Of a stretch of DNA of 64,000 nucleotides, positions 25,701-34,622 are shown piece by piece. The notes under the pieces are model-generated. The model searched no databases and was not told the DNA's origin. It worked only from the letters and a program-made list of their open reading frames with translations. Within the stretch, counting starts at the first letter, position 1. Each line of letters starts with the position of its first letter. Origin of the DNA: an uncultured Bacteroidota bacterium (GTDB taxonomy: Bacteria > Bacteroidota > Bacteroidia > Flavobacteriales > Schleiferiaceae); contig CAJXNI010000014.1 in assembly GCA_913057235.1 (NCBI GenBank), positions 20,427 through 84,426 of the forward strand, read 5' to 3'. A program made the translations under genes and the position numbers.

Positions 25701-27632
25701 ATGCGCTACGCTTTCTCTTTTTTGGCTCTTCTTTTTTTCATTATATCCTTGAGTTTTTCGGCCCAAGCCGCCCATCTTATTGGGGGCGATATTAGCTATA
25801 CCTGTATGGGTAATAATCTCTACAGCGTTAAATTGAGAATGTATCGAGATTGCAACGGAGGCGGTGCCGCCTTTGACAATGTGGCGCAGGTGGCCGTGTA
25901 TGACGCCAATAATTCATTAATCAATACCTTAAGCATGCAGGTAGGGCCAATCACCTCTGTGAGTAATCGCTTTCAAACCGATCCTTGCATTACCGTTCCC
26001 CCCGGTCTGTGTGTTGAATATACCGAGTATGAAGACACCATAACCTTGCCGCCTTTAGCCGGAGGCTATCTTTTAGTGCACCAGCGCTGCTGCCGCAACG
26101 CCAACATTAATAATGTGGCCAATTCCGGTACTTTGGGCAATACCTATTCCATTAGTATACCTTCGCAGGATACTTCTTGTAATAACTCTGTACAGTTTGA
26201 TGGAGATATAGAGCTCTTAAGTTGTGTGGGCTTTCCCATAGATATTCCAGTAAACACTACTGAGCTAGATGGCGACTCGGTAAGTTATCAGCTTTGCCAA
26301 ATATTTGATGGTGGGGGCCAAGGTGGAGGCGCTAATTGCAGTTCAATTATTCCCATGCCCCCGTGCCCGCCTCCCTTTCAGGCCATTAATTTTCAGGCAC
26401 CCAATAGTTTTAGCAACCCTATACCGGCCTCACCGGCTTTTACCATAGACTCGGTGACGGGTATGCTTAGCGGCACGCCTACTCAAGCAGGAAACTACGT
26501 GTTAGGCATCTGCGTATCAGAATGGCGCAATGGCCAGCTCCTGAGCACCACCCGGCTTGATTATCAGTTGGCCGTTACTACCTGTGTGAAGTCAGTGATT
26601 AGCGACATGGTTACCCAAGCTGAAAACCCACAGATTAATTGCAATGGCCTAACCTTGGACTTTGAGTCAGAGTCTATTAATGCCAGTACCTTAAAATGGG
26701 ATTTTGGTGATACGGCCACCGCAGCTGATACCGCAACCGGCATTACCCCTTCCTACACCTTTCCCGCGCCTGGTGACTATACCGTTACCTTAATTGCCAA
26801 CCCGCGGCTTACTTGTAGTGATACCACCACCTCTGTTTTTAGGGTGTACCCCGAGGTTAATCCACGGTTTTTATACGATGGAGTACTCTGTTATGAAGCC
26901 AATGAAATTGATTTTTCGCCTCAGGGAAATTACCCTGCCGGCAGCACCTTTAGCTGGGATTTTGGCCCTGATGCCATTCCCAATAACAGCACTGATATCA
27001 ACCCTACCGGTATTGTGTACACCCAACCAGGTGAGAAAACCATTAACCTTAAGGTGAGCTGGGCCAGCTGTGAAGAAAGCGTAACCGATACCATAAATGT
27101 ACGTGCTTACACCTTAACCGTAGACGCAGGCCCTGATACCTTAATAGATCGGGGGGAGACCGTATTTTTGGAAGCCAGTGCGGGATTAGAACATTACTGG
27201 TTTGCCAATTTACCGGTAGAGTTTAACAGTCGTTTCAGCCGCAAAATCAGCAGTCAATTATTACCCAATCAAGATTCTGTGATGTTTTACGTGCGGGTGC
27301 GAGACGCACAGGGCTGTGAGGGTTTAGACTCTGTTTTGGTAAAGGTGCGACCCGCAGACCTTAGCGAAGTAGATAATTTCATTAGCCCCAATGGGGATGG
27401 CTTCAATGAATTTTTTGACCTGAGCGATATTAACCCCAGCGGTAACTGTGCCTTTACGGTTTTAAACCGATGGGGCGCTGTAGTGTATGAGGTAAATCGC
27501 TATGCCAATGACTGGACCGGTGTAAATCAAAGCGGTACAGCCTTACCCGATGGCACCTATTACTGGGTGTTAAAATGCGGTTTTGAGGTTACTGGTACCG
27601 GGCCTATCACCATTTTGCGCAATGAGCGCTAG
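25701..27632 (+). CDS. Secreted PKD-domain protein with T9SS type B C-terminal domain
   Basis: A 643-aa exported surface protein. The signal peptide covers about 1-23 (SAQAAHLIGGDISY; the AAHLIGGDI start is common to a group of Bacteroidota cargo proteins). A Cys-rich N-terminal region follows, then PKD-like domains (KWDFGDTATAADT...PGDYTVTL near 330-375 and FSWDFGPDAIP near 415). The C-terminal type B sorting domain reads ISPNGDGFNEFFDLSD, VLNRWGAVVYE, DWTG, LPDGTYYWVLKC and TILRNER. No PorP/SprF gene is adjacent, unlike the cargo at 5455. It could be an adhesin or a gliding surface protein. Confidence 0.88.
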   Translation: MRYAFSFLALLFFIISLSFSAQAAHLIGGDISYTCMGNNLYSVKLRMYRDCNGGGAAFDNVAQVAVYDANNSLINTLSMQVGPITSVSNRFQTDPCITVPPGLCVEYTEYEDTITLPPLAGGYLLVHQRCCRNANINNVANSGTLGNTYSISIPSQDTSCNNSVQFDGDIELLSCVGFPIDIPVNTTELDGDSVSYQLCQIFDGGGQGGGANCSSIIPMPPCPPPFQAINFQAPNSFSNPIPASPAFTIDSVTGMLSGTPTQAGNYVLGICVSEWRNGQLLSTTRLDYQLAVTTCVKSVISDMVTQAENPQINCNGLTLDFESESINASTLKWDFGDTATAADTATGITPSYTFPAPGDYTVTLIANPRLTCSDTTTSVFRVYPEVNPRFLYDGVLCYEANEIDFSPQGNYPAGSTFSWDFGPDAIPNNSTDINPTGIVYTQPGEKTINLKVSWASCEESVTDTINVRAYTLTVDAGPDTLIDRGETVFLEASAGLEHYWFANLPVEFNSRFSRKISSQLLPNQDSVMFYVRVRDAQGCEGLDSVLVKVRPADLSEVDNFISPNGDGFNEFFDLSDINPSGNCAFTVLNRWGAVVYEVNRYANDWTGVNQSGTALPDGTYYWVLKCGFEVTGTGPITILRNER

Positions 27633-27664
27633 CGTCTATTTCAATAGCCCGTTCTAAAAAAGAA

Positions 27665-30088
27665 TTATTGCCTAATTCTTTGGTACACGGCTAATCCTGT
27701 GCCTACTACCATTAAAATGCAGCCCACCCATAGTATGTTGATCAGAGGAAAAACAATCGCTTTCATCACGATAAAAGGCTTTTCGTTTTCGTCCAGCTTG
27801 GTCCAGGCTTTCAACTTCACTTTTTTGTTATCGGGGTTTACTTCGGCAAACCTGAATTTAAAACCAGCATCCTCTAAAAAGGCATCGGTATGGGAGAGCA
27901 CATCGCCCTCTAGCTCGTAGGTAGGTCTTATTTCATATTCAAGCCCCATTACGTTAATAACACGGGCTACCATGGTAAGGGTAAGCTTTTCAACGTTGCC
28001 GTTCTCTTCATTCATACCCAAGTTCACCTTCAGGCTATCCATAATTACAAAGTGATTGCGGTACACCGCTGAATCACCTACGCCTAGTTCTACTTCTACC
28101 TCCTTGCCATAGCCATCTGGGGTGCGGGGCTCCAGGTAAGAAGAGTACGTAACGTGGGTATAAATATCGTGGTCCAAATAGTGCTTGGTATCCGGATTAG
28201 GCGTGGTGCCCATATCATCCGTAACTTGCAAGAAGGGCTCCAGCTGGAACAATCTTTCTTCGGCTTGAGCCGGATCTTGCGCGTAATAGCTTACCTGGTA
28301 ATACTGCTTATCTCCATCTTCACGCATTCCGGTGAAAACCGCGTTAAAACCACCTAGCTTAATGGTGTCATTAAGGTCCATCAAGGCATTTTCATTGGAG
28401 GGAAGGTCTTCACTTAAAAAAACATCACTTTGACTAATCACGGTTTTTCGGGCATTTGAAATTAATGCGCCTACCATAATTAGAGCAAAACCAATGTGCG
28501 CTACTGAGCTTCCGCTGAAAGAGAGTTTACCTTTACCCATAACCAGCCAAAAATCTAAGTTGCTAACGGTGGCAAAAACGCCCGTGAATAGTAGGGCCAG
28601 GTAAATGGGGTCGCGCCAAAAATCATAAAGTTGAGCCAGGGTAGCGGTTACCAACAGGCTTATAATTAATGAGCGGGTTATGGTTTTCCAGAAGCGCTTG
28701 TTATTGGTTTTACCGTAGGTTAGAAATTGCCCTACCGCAATTAAAAGGGTAATAACAATGGCAAAAGGCACCTGAAAAGAATTGTAATGGTCAATAGCAT
28801 CCAGGGGCGGTGCCATTTTATCATCCATCAAAGGTATCCAGCCTTCAGGGCCAAAGAGACTGTTAAAGACTGGAATAGAGGTACTAAAAATTATCTGGAA
28901 AGCCGAGATCAGGAGTACCAGGCTACCAATAAACATCCAAAACTCACGGCTGCTCAAGCTTTCTTCGGTTTTACCCTTAGGCATTTTAGGATAGCGAATA
29001 ATGAAAATACCCAAGGCTATAATTACAAAGAAAAGCAGATAGACAAGCAACTGTCCACTTAGGCCTAAATCCACAAAAGAGTGTACGGAGGAGTCGCCTA
29101 AAACCCCACTACGGGTTAAAAATGTAGAGTATAAAATGAGCAAGAAAGAAATGAGAGCCATAAAAAACGCAGCTGCCAAACCCGTGCGTTTATTGCGGTA
29201 AATTAAGAGTAAGTGACCGGCTCCGGCTATGGTAATCCAAGGCACCAGAGAGGAGTTTTCAACCGGGTCCCAGGCCCAAAAACCGCCAAAACTCAAAGCT
29301 TCATAGGCCCAGGCGCCTCCCATTAAAATACCTAAACCCAATATGCCAATACTAAAGAAGGTCCAAGGTAAGGCTGGTTTTACCCAGCTTTTAAAATCTT
29401 TGGTGAATAAAGCGGCCAAGGCGTAGGCAAAAGGTACTAGGGTAGAAGCAAAGCCTAGAAATAGAGTAGGTGGATGAATGGTCATCCAGTAGTTTTGCAG
29501 CAGGGGGTTGAGGCCGCTTCCGTCTTGAAAGGCCGGGAACATCTCCAGGTAATTCGGGAACTCGGTCCACGGAAGTGCCGCATTCTCAGCCATATTGCGC
29601 ATGAGTACAAATGGGCTACTACCAATTTTAAGGTCAAAGGGGTAGATGCCTAAAATCATGGAGGCTAAGAAGGCTTGCACCAGCGCAAAAACAATCATGG
29701 TGGGCGCCTCCCATTTTTTAGCGGTAAGCATCAAAATACAGCCCAGCACCACGTGCCAAAAAAGCCAAAGAATGAAACTTCCCTCTTGGCCTTCCCAAAA
29801 AGCCGAAAACACATAACGCAAAGGCAGGTCTAAGGAGGAATGTTTCCAGACGTAGTCGTATTCAAAATAATGGCTAAGCAGAAGGTAAAAGAGGGTGAGC
29901 ACAATACCAACCACACTGGCTGTGTGCGCTAAAAAAGAGCCCCGTGCTACTTTTTTATAAGCGCTTTCTTCCTTTTTATGAAAAAAGAAATAGGCCAAAG
30001 CCGAAATGATGGCCGTACTAAAAGCTAAGCTCACCATAAACCTCCCTACCAAGCCGGGCAAGGTGTGTTCACCAACATATTCAATCAT
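27665..30088 (-). CDS. ccmF: Cytochrome c biogenesis protein CcmF/CcsA family (heme lyase)
   Basis: Large multi-span heme lyase subunit that attaches heme to apocytochrome c in the periplasm. The tryptophan-rich heme-handling motif FGGFWAWDPVENSSLVPW lies near 265-282. Around it are about 14 membrane helices and conserved periplasmic His residues (HPPTLFLGF, THVTYSS). At 807 aa it is longer than enterobacterial CcmF (~650) because of a C-terminal soluble region (about 560-770) before the last helix. It is last in the cluster ccmB-ccmC-ccmD-ccmE-ccmF. Confidence 0.93.
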   Translation of the reverse strand: MIEYVGEHTLPGLVGRFMVSLAFSTAIISALAYFFFHKKEESAYKKVARGSFLAHTASVVGIVLTLFYLLLSHYFEYDYVWKHSSLDLPLRYVFSAFWEGQEGSFILWLFWHVVLGCILMLTAKKWEAPTMIVFALVQAFLASMILGIYPFDLKIGSSPFVLMRNMAENAALPWTEFPNYLEMFPAFQDGSGLNPLLQNYWMTIHPPTLFLGFASTLVPFAYALAALFTKDFKSWVKPALPWTFFSIGILGLGILMGGAWAYEALSFGGFWAWDPVENSSLVPWITIAGAGHLLLIYRNKRTGLAAAFFMALISFLLILYSTFLTRSGVLGDSSVHSFVDLGLSGQLLVYLLFFVIIALGIFIIRYPKMPKGKTEESLSSREFWMFIGSLVLLISAFQIIFSTSIPVFNSLFGPEGWIPLMDDKMAPPLDAIDHYNSFQVPFAIVITLLIAVGQFLTYGKTNNKRFWKTITRSLIISLLVTATLAQLYDFWRDPIYLALLFTGVFATVSNLDFWLVMGKGKLSFSGSSVAHIGFALIMVGALISNARKTVISQSDVFLSEDLPSNENALMDLNDTIKLGGFNAVFTGMREDGDKQYYQVSYYAQDPAQAEERLFQLEPFLQVTDDMGTTPNPDTKHYLDHDIYTHVTYSSYLEPRTPDGYGKEVEVELGVGDSAVYRNHFVIMDSLKVNLGMNEENGNVEKLTLTMVARVINVMGLEYEIRPTYELEGDVLSHTDAFLEDAGFKFRFAEVNPDNKKVKLKAWTKLDENEKPFIVMKAIVFPLINILWVGCILMVVGTGLAVYQRIRQ

Positions 30089-30153
30089 TCAAAAAAATCT
30101 TTTAGAATTTTAGGGCCTCAGCGCTAGTTAAAACTTAAAATTTGTGCACGCCA

Positions 30154-30546
30154 TTAATAAGTATCGTAACCGGCCATTTGATTTTGCTCATTGTACTTAG
30201 AGGGGCATTTCATGAGAATTTCTTCAGCAATAAAGGCCGTGTCATTCGCATAGCCTTTCATGGTAATTTCCTCACTGCGTTCAAAATCCTGAGGCTTAGG
30301 CTGGTTGTAGACTACCTTGCGTTTAAGCCCTTCTTTATCTATGGCCGTAAATTCAAAAATACTGGCCCGGGCGTTATAATTCATAGGAGCCTCTTTGTCT
30401 AGGTAGCCAATTACGGTATACTTGGTGCCGGGGTTTTCCTGGGCCCGATCAAATCCAACGTAAGTAGAAGCATCATTTATAGTAACCATAATAGCGCCTA
30501 TGGCCACTGCAATTACCACAACTATAGCAATATGGGTGCGTTTCAT
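30154..30546 (-). CDS. ccmE: Heme chaperone CcmE, CxxxY variant
   Basis: Periplasmic membrane-anchored heme chaperone that carries heme from CcmC to CcmF. One N-terminal helix (about 6-22) is followed by the OB-fold (YTVIGYLDKE, ITMKGYAND). The heme-attachment motif, HxxxY in the classical protein, reads CPSKY here (ILMKCPSKYNEQ, about 111-122). The CxxxY form is known from archaea and some bacteria, which use a variant System I often lacking CcmH. No ccmH is seen in this cluster. Confidence 0.92.
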   Translation of the reverse strand: MKRTHIAIVVVIAVAIGAIMVTINDASTYVGFDRAQENPGTKYTVIGYLDKEAPMNYNARASIFEFTAIDKEGLKRKVVYNQPKPQDFERSEEITMKGYANDTAFIAEEILMKCPSKYNEQNQMAGYDTY

Positions 30547-30764
30547 TTTTGATTCTTTTCCATTTTAGAAATCTTACGGTCTAAATTGATGAGATAGATT
30601 ACTACGCCAATAAAGATGATAACCATTATAAGCACTACCACATAAATTTTACCACTGGCACGCAGTTCATCGGCCATTTCTACTGCTGGCATCTGCGCCA
30701 GTATGGTGTCTGCAAAAACTAGGCAAAAAGTGAACAGTGCGGTGAATTTTTTAAGCATTAGCAA
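30543..30764 (-). CDS. CcmD-like small membrane protein
   Basis: 73 aa. An N-terminal hydrophobic signal-like segment (LKKFTALFTFCLVFADTILAQ) is followed by a second membrane helix (about 40-60, VVLIMVIIFIGVVIYLINL) and a short charged tail (DRKISKMEKNQK). The position between ccmC and ccmE, the size and the single helix with basic tail fit CcmD, which helps CcmE leave the CcmABC complex. The start overlaps ccmC by 14 nt, and its stop overlaps the ccmE start by 4 nt. Confidence 0.75.
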   Translation of the reverse strand: MLMLKKFTALFTFCLVFADTILAQMPAVEMADELRASGKIYVVVLIMVIIFIGVVIYLINLDRKISKMEKNQK

Positions 30765-31410
30765 TTAAATTTTTAACTCTTACACGTAAGTTGGTGATCC
30801 ACACGCCCATAAGTATCCATCCTACCACGGCACTGTAAAAAACCGGCCGCATGTTGCTATCTAAATCGTACTTATTAAAGCCGGGGTTGCCACCGTTACC
30901 GGGATGTAGGCTGTCTGTCATTCGCGGTAAAATGCCAATAAATACAATCATCATTACAAAAGCGAAAATATTGTAAACCCCGGCCAGCCTTCCTTTTTTT
31001 TGGGGGTCTTCAACAGAATTGCGGAGAACAAAATAGGCCAGGTAAATAAGCATGGTAACCGCAGTTCCGTTCAGCTTTGGATCATTCACCCAAAATGCGC
31101 CCCAGGTAAAGCGCGCCCAAATACTGCCTGTAATTAGGCCCAAGGTGGCCAGCAAGAAACCGGTTTTAGCCGCTTCATTGGCAATCAAATCACTTTTAGG
31201 CGAGCCTTGCCTTAGGTGTAGAATGCTAAAAATAAGGCTACCCAGCATGAGTGCCACCATTGAAAACCACATGGGCACGTGGTAATAAAGTACGCGAATG
31301 GTTTCGTTTAGAATAGGGAGGGCTTGCACCTCTCCCAAAAGACCAAAAACAATGGAAATAATAATTAGAAAAACGCCTAGAGCCTTCCACCAATGCCTTT
31401 TCATGCTCAT
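30751..31410 (-). CDS. ccmC: Heme exporter subunit CcmC
   Basis: Membrane protein that presents heme to CcmE. Six hydrophobic segments in 219 aa; the tryptophan-rich loop is TWGAFWVNDPKLNGTAV (about 104-120) with flanking periplasmic His residues (VLYYHVPMWFSMVAL and DSLHPGNGGN). It sits 3 nt after ccmB, consistent with translational coupling. Confidence 0.9.
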   Translation of the reverse strand: MSMKRHWWKALGVFLIIISIVFGLLGEVQALPILNETIRVLYYHVPMWFSMVALMLGSLIFSILHLRQGSPKSDLIANEAAKTGFLLATLGLITGSIWARFTWGAFWVNDPKLNGTAVTMLIYLAYFVLRNSVEDPQKKGRLAGVYNIFAFVMMIVFIGILPRMTDSLHPGNGGNPGFNKYDLDSNMRPVFYSAVVGWILMGVWITNLRVRVKNLIANA

Positions 31411-31413
31411 TTT

Positions 31414-32070
31414 TTAATCGCGCCAAAGGTACGGAAATAGTAGGAAGCTTAATAAAAAACACACCAAGGCAATCATTGATAAAACCAATAGGAGAGGAGC
31501 ATTTATTTCCCAGGAAAAACCAGTTAGCGCTCTTTGACTTACACGGCTTAAAGTGATAATTTGAGGGTACAATAAAGGTATGCTTAAAATGGTTGGTAGT
31601 GCCGGGTTGTTTCCGGCTTTGGCCGAAATACCCGCCACAAAGGTTAAAATGCTACTGAACCCTAAGGCCGCTAAAACCAGAATAAAAATAAATGCACCTG
31701 GGCTGGTCATATTTTGCCCCAAAAAGAAGATAAAAAGTAAGGTTGTAAAGAGCCCCACTAGGGTGAGGTATAAAAAGTTGTAGACAATTTTACCCAAAAT
31801 GAGCACCTGCGGACTTACCATGCCAAAGTAAAGGAGAAACCGCTGCTCCGCTTCGTGATGAAAACTGCGGTAGGCGGCTTGCACGGCAGCAAAAATGAAA
31901 ATCACCCAAAAGAATGAGTTCCAGGTTTCTACACTCATGGTACCGTTAAAAACTAGAAATGTGAGGTATACGGTACTTAAAACATAAATCAGAATGGAAA
32001 AGTAACTTTGCCTTTGCTGCCATTCTAATTTAATATTTAGTTGGAGTAGTGATGTAATTTTGCCCAGCAC
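31414..32070 (-). CDS. ccmB: Heme exporter subunit CcmB
   Basis: Permease half of the CcmAB complex that drives release of holo-CcmE. 218 aa, six membrane helices. KLEWQQRQSYFSILIYVLSTVYLTFLVF at the N-terminus and GISAKAGNNPALPTILSIPLLYPQI are family signatures. The start codon is GTG. The partner ATPase CcmA is not in the cluster and must be elsewhere if present. It is first in the ccm run, with TATCTTTG 4 nt ahead of its start. Confidence 0.9.
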   Translation of the reverse strand: MLGKITSLLQLNIKLEWQQRQSYFSILIYVLSTVYLTFLVFNGTMSVETWNSFFWVIFIFAAVQAAYRSFHHEAEQRFLLYFGMVSPQVLILGKIVYNFLYLTLVGLFTTLLFIFFLGQNMTSPGAFIFILVLAALGFSSILTFVAGISAKAGNNPALPTILSIPLLYPQIITLSRVSQRALTGFSWEINAPLLLVLSMIALVCFLLSFLLFPYLWRD

Positions 32071-32074
32071 GCAG

Positions 32075-32082
32075 CAAAGATA
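32075..32082 (-). promoter_or_regulatory. TAnnTTTG box ahead of the ccm cluster
   Basis: On the minus strand this is TATCTTTG, ending 4 nt before the GTG start of ccmB. No clear TTG lies at -33. If active it would give a nearly leaderless transcript of the five ccm genes. Confidence 0.4.
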
Positions 32083-32145
32083 ATTATACCACCGCCAGTT
32101 AAACCAAGTGATTTAAAAAAGGTTACACTTTCAAAATTACATCCT

Positions 32146-32778
32146 ATGAAAAAAATAGTTCTTGCTCTCAGTAGCTTATCCCTATTAGTGGCTTGTCAAA
32201 ATGGTACACCACAAAAACAGCAGACGGCAGAGCTTGATGCAAAAACGGAGCGCTTACCTTTGGAACCCAAAGAAATCCCAGTAGACTTAAGTAATATGAA
32301 GACTTTACACGAATTCAGTAGCCAAACCCTAACCGGAGAGACCTTTGACTTCAGTACCCTCAAAGGCAAGCGTGTGTTAATTGTAAATACAGCCAGTGAA
32401 TGTGGCTATACACCCCAATATGACCAACTTCAAGAACTTTATGATAATTACGGTGGTGAAAGCTTTACCATTGTAGGCTTCCCTAGTAATGACTTTGGCG
32501 GACAAGAACCTGGCTCTAATGAGGAGATTGCGGCCTTTTGTAAAAAGAACTTTGGTGTTACCTTTCCCATGATGGCCAAAACGCCCGTGAAAGGTAAAAA
32601 TCAGCATCCGGTGTATGAGTGGCTCTGTAGTAAAGATCTAAATGGAATGGAAAATGCGGAGGTGAGCTGGAATTTCAATAAATTCTTGGTGAATGAAAAA
32701 GGCCAATGGGTAGCGCATTATCCCAGCAACGTAGGTCCCTTAAATGACCGTATCATCGCTTTTGCCGAAGGAAATTAA
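32146..32778 (+). CDS. Glutathione peroxidase-family lipoprotein
   Basis: Thiol peroxidase of the GPx fold; bacterial members usually use thioredoxin. A lipoprotein signal with lipobox LLVAC ends at about residue 17, which places it in the cell envelope. The catalytic cysteine is in NTASECGYTPQY (about 83-94), with the tetrad Gln in GGQEPGSN and Trp in VSWNFNKFLV. The active-site residue is Cys, not Sec. The usual TASKCG reads TASECG. Confidence 0.92.
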   Translation: MKKIVLALSSLSLLVACQNGTPQKQQTAELDAKTERLPLEPKEIPVDLSNMKTLHEFSSQTLTGETFDFSTLKGKRVLIVNTASECGYTPQYDQLQELYDNYGGESFTIVGFPSNDFGGQEPGSNEEIAAFCKKNFGVTFPMMAKTPVKGKNQHPVYEWLCSKDLNGMENAEVSWNFNKFLVNEKGQWVAHYPSNVGPLNDRIIAFAEGN

Positions 32779-32780
32779 AT

Positions 32781-33248
32781 AGAGTCTCGCTCATCAAAAA
32801 TTCCAGCGCTGCCCAGCGGGCACTAGCCCGGTTATTAGACACCCAGTTTAGAGTTCTAGGCACCAAAATTACCTTTGGGCTTGATCCTATCTTGGGTTTA
32901 ATACCCGGAGCCGGAGATGCCGTTAGTCTATTTTTACAGGCCTATCTTGTTTTTACCTTTTTGCAGAAAGGGGTAAGCGGAGAGGTAGCGGCTCGCATTA
33001 CCTTCAATATCTTGGTCGATACGGTTGTGGGTAGCGTACCAATTCTGGGTCAAATTTGGGATTTTTGGTTTAAAGCCAATCAGCGTAATTTACGGCTGGT
33101 AGAAGCTCATTGGCATCAGGGGGCGTACAGTGGAAGTGGCTGGCCTTACTGGCTCTTAATGATTCTACTCTTTGTGGGAACCCTGTTTTTAGTGGGATAT
33201 ATTGTAGGACTTATTATTCAATTCCTAATATCGCTTTTCAGCGGATAG
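32781..33248 (+). CDS. DUF4112 membrane protein, start codon not canonical
   Basis: Small membrane protein of unknown function. The conserved DUF4112 core is visible: ALARLLDTQFRVLGTKITFG, DPILGLIPGAGDAVSLF and NILVDTVVGSVPILGQIWDFWFKAN, with two or three hydrophobic segments. The homology begins at about 32814, but the frame has no ATG, GTG or TTG until TTG 32892, which would delete the first conserved block. Upstream it is open to a TGA near 32743, so the real start lies somewhere in 32746-32814 and may be an unusual codon (for example ATC 32793). It follows the peroxidase gene by a few bases. Confidence 0.7.
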   Translation, partial: RVSLIKNSSAAQRALARLLDTQFRVLGTKITFGLDPILGLIPGAGDAVSLFLQAYLVFTFLQKGVSGEVAARITFNILVDTVVGSVPILGQIWDFWFKANQRNLRLVEAHWHQGAYSGSGWPYWLLMILLFVGTLFLVGYIVGLIIQFLISLFSG

Positions 33249-33267
33249 CAAGAAGTATTAAAACCTT

Positions 33268-33275
33268 TAATTTTG
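33268..33275 (+). promoter_or_regulatory. TAnnTTTG box ahead of mtaB
   Basis: TAATTTTG, exact consensus, ending 4 nt before ATG 33280. There is no obvious TTG -33. If it is used, translation may begin at the second in-frame ATG (33286) or on a leaderless message. Confidence 0.35.
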
Positions 33276-33279
33276 TTCC

Positions 33280-34620
33280 ATGGAAATGAATGGGAAAAAG
33301 GTGGCTTTTCACACCTTAGGCTGCAAGCTTAATTTTTCAGAAACATCTACCATAGCGCGTGATTTTACCAGTCAGGGCTATGAGTCAGTTGATTTTACGC
33401 AACCGGCCGATGTGTATGTGATCAATACCTGCTCAGTAACTCAAAATGCAGATAAAGAATGTAAGTACTGGGTTAAAAAAGCCCAAAAGGCTAATGCTGA
33501 TGCTTTTGTAATCATAGTGGGCTGCTATGCCCAACTGCAACCTGAGGAAATAGCTAAAATTCAAGGTGTAGATTTGGTTTTGGGCGCTACGGAAAAGTTT
33601 AAAATCACTGATTACCTGCAAGATCTCACCAAGAACGATCATGGCCAAGTACATAGCTGTGAAATAAATGAGGCGGATTTTTACGTTAGTTCCTATTCAA
33701 TTGGCGACAGAACACGGGCCTTCCTGAAGGTACAAGACGGCTGTGATTATAAATGCACCTACTGCACTATTCCCTTGGCCCGTGGCATTTCCCGTAGTGA
33801 TAGTTTAGAAAATGTAGTTGAAAATGCCCGTAAAATTGTTGAAGAAGGGGCCAAAGAAATTGTGCTTACGGGGGTGAACATTGGCGATTATGGTAAGGGT
33901 GAGTTTGGTAATAAGCGCCACCAGCACACTTTTTTAGAGATGGTGCGGGCCTTAGATGAAATTGAGGGTATAGACCGCTTTAGAATATCTTCCATAGAGC
34001 CCAACCTGCTCAAAGATGAGACCATAGAATTTGTAGCGCAGTCAAAGCGATTTGTTCCTCATTTTCACATCCCACTGCAAAGTGGAAGCAATAAAATGCT
34101 GGCGGCAATGAAAAGACGCTACCGCAAAGAGCTTTACGCTGATCGGGTGTCTAAGATTAAAAGCCTAATGCCGCATTGTGCCATTGGCGTAGATGTGATT
34201 TGCGGCTTTCCAGGTGAAACGGAAGAAGACTTTTTAGATACCTATAACTTCATCAATAATCTTGATGTTAGCTATCTGCACGTATTTACGTACAGCCAAA
34301 GACCCAATACTGAGGCCGATAAAATGACAAATCAAGTACCCTACGCCACGCGCAAAAAGCGGAGCAAAATGTTGAGAGTTTTGAGCGCCAAAAAGCGCAG
34401 AGCTTTCTATGAGAGCCAAATAGGCCAAACCCGCGAGGTGCTTTTTGAAGGAAATTTTAAAGAAGGTTACATTACGGGGTACACAAGCAACTATGTAAAG
34501 GTGAAAACACTTTGGAACCCAGATTTAATTAATACCAAGGCGAATGTGAACTTATCCGAAATTGATGAGGATGGCATGGTGCTATTTGAAACTTCCCAGA
34601 TGGTACCTATCTTAGCCTAA
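33280..34620 (+). CDS. mtaB: tRNA t6A37 methylthiotransferase
   Basis: Radical SAM enzyme that converts t6A to ms2t6A at position 37 of ANN-decoding tRNAs. The N-terminal UPF0004 domain (about 7-100) supplies the three cysteines of the auxiliary cluster (HTLGCKLN, NTCSVT, VGCYAQ). The radical SAM motif is QDGCDYKCTYCTIPLARG near 150 (CxxxCxxC). A C-terminal TRAM region follows. The MtaB rather than MiaB or RimO assignment rests on the HTLGCKLNFSET start. 446 aa is normal. Confidence 0.93.
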   Translation: MEMNGKKVAFHTLGCKLNFSETSTIARDFTSQGYESVDFTQPADVYVINTCSVTQNADKECKYWVKKAQKANADAFVIIVGCYAQLQPEEIAKIQGVDLVLGATEKFKITDYLQDLTKNDHGQVHSCEINEADFYVSSYSIGDRTRAFLKVQDGCDYKCTYCTIPLARGISRSDSLENVVENARKIVEEGAKEIVLTGVNIGDYGKGEFGNKRHQHTFLEMVRALDEIEGIDRFRISSIEPNLLKDETIEFVAQSKRFVPHFHIPLQSGSNKMLAAMKRRYRKELYADRVSKIKSLMPHCAIGVDVICGFPGETEEDFLDTYNFINNLDVSYLHVFTYSQRPNTEADKMTNQVPYATRKKRSKMLRVLSAKKRRAFYESQIGQTREVLFEGNFKEGYITGYTSNYVKVKTLWNPDLINTKANVNLSEIDEDGMVLFETSQMVPILA

Positions 34621-34622
34621 TT

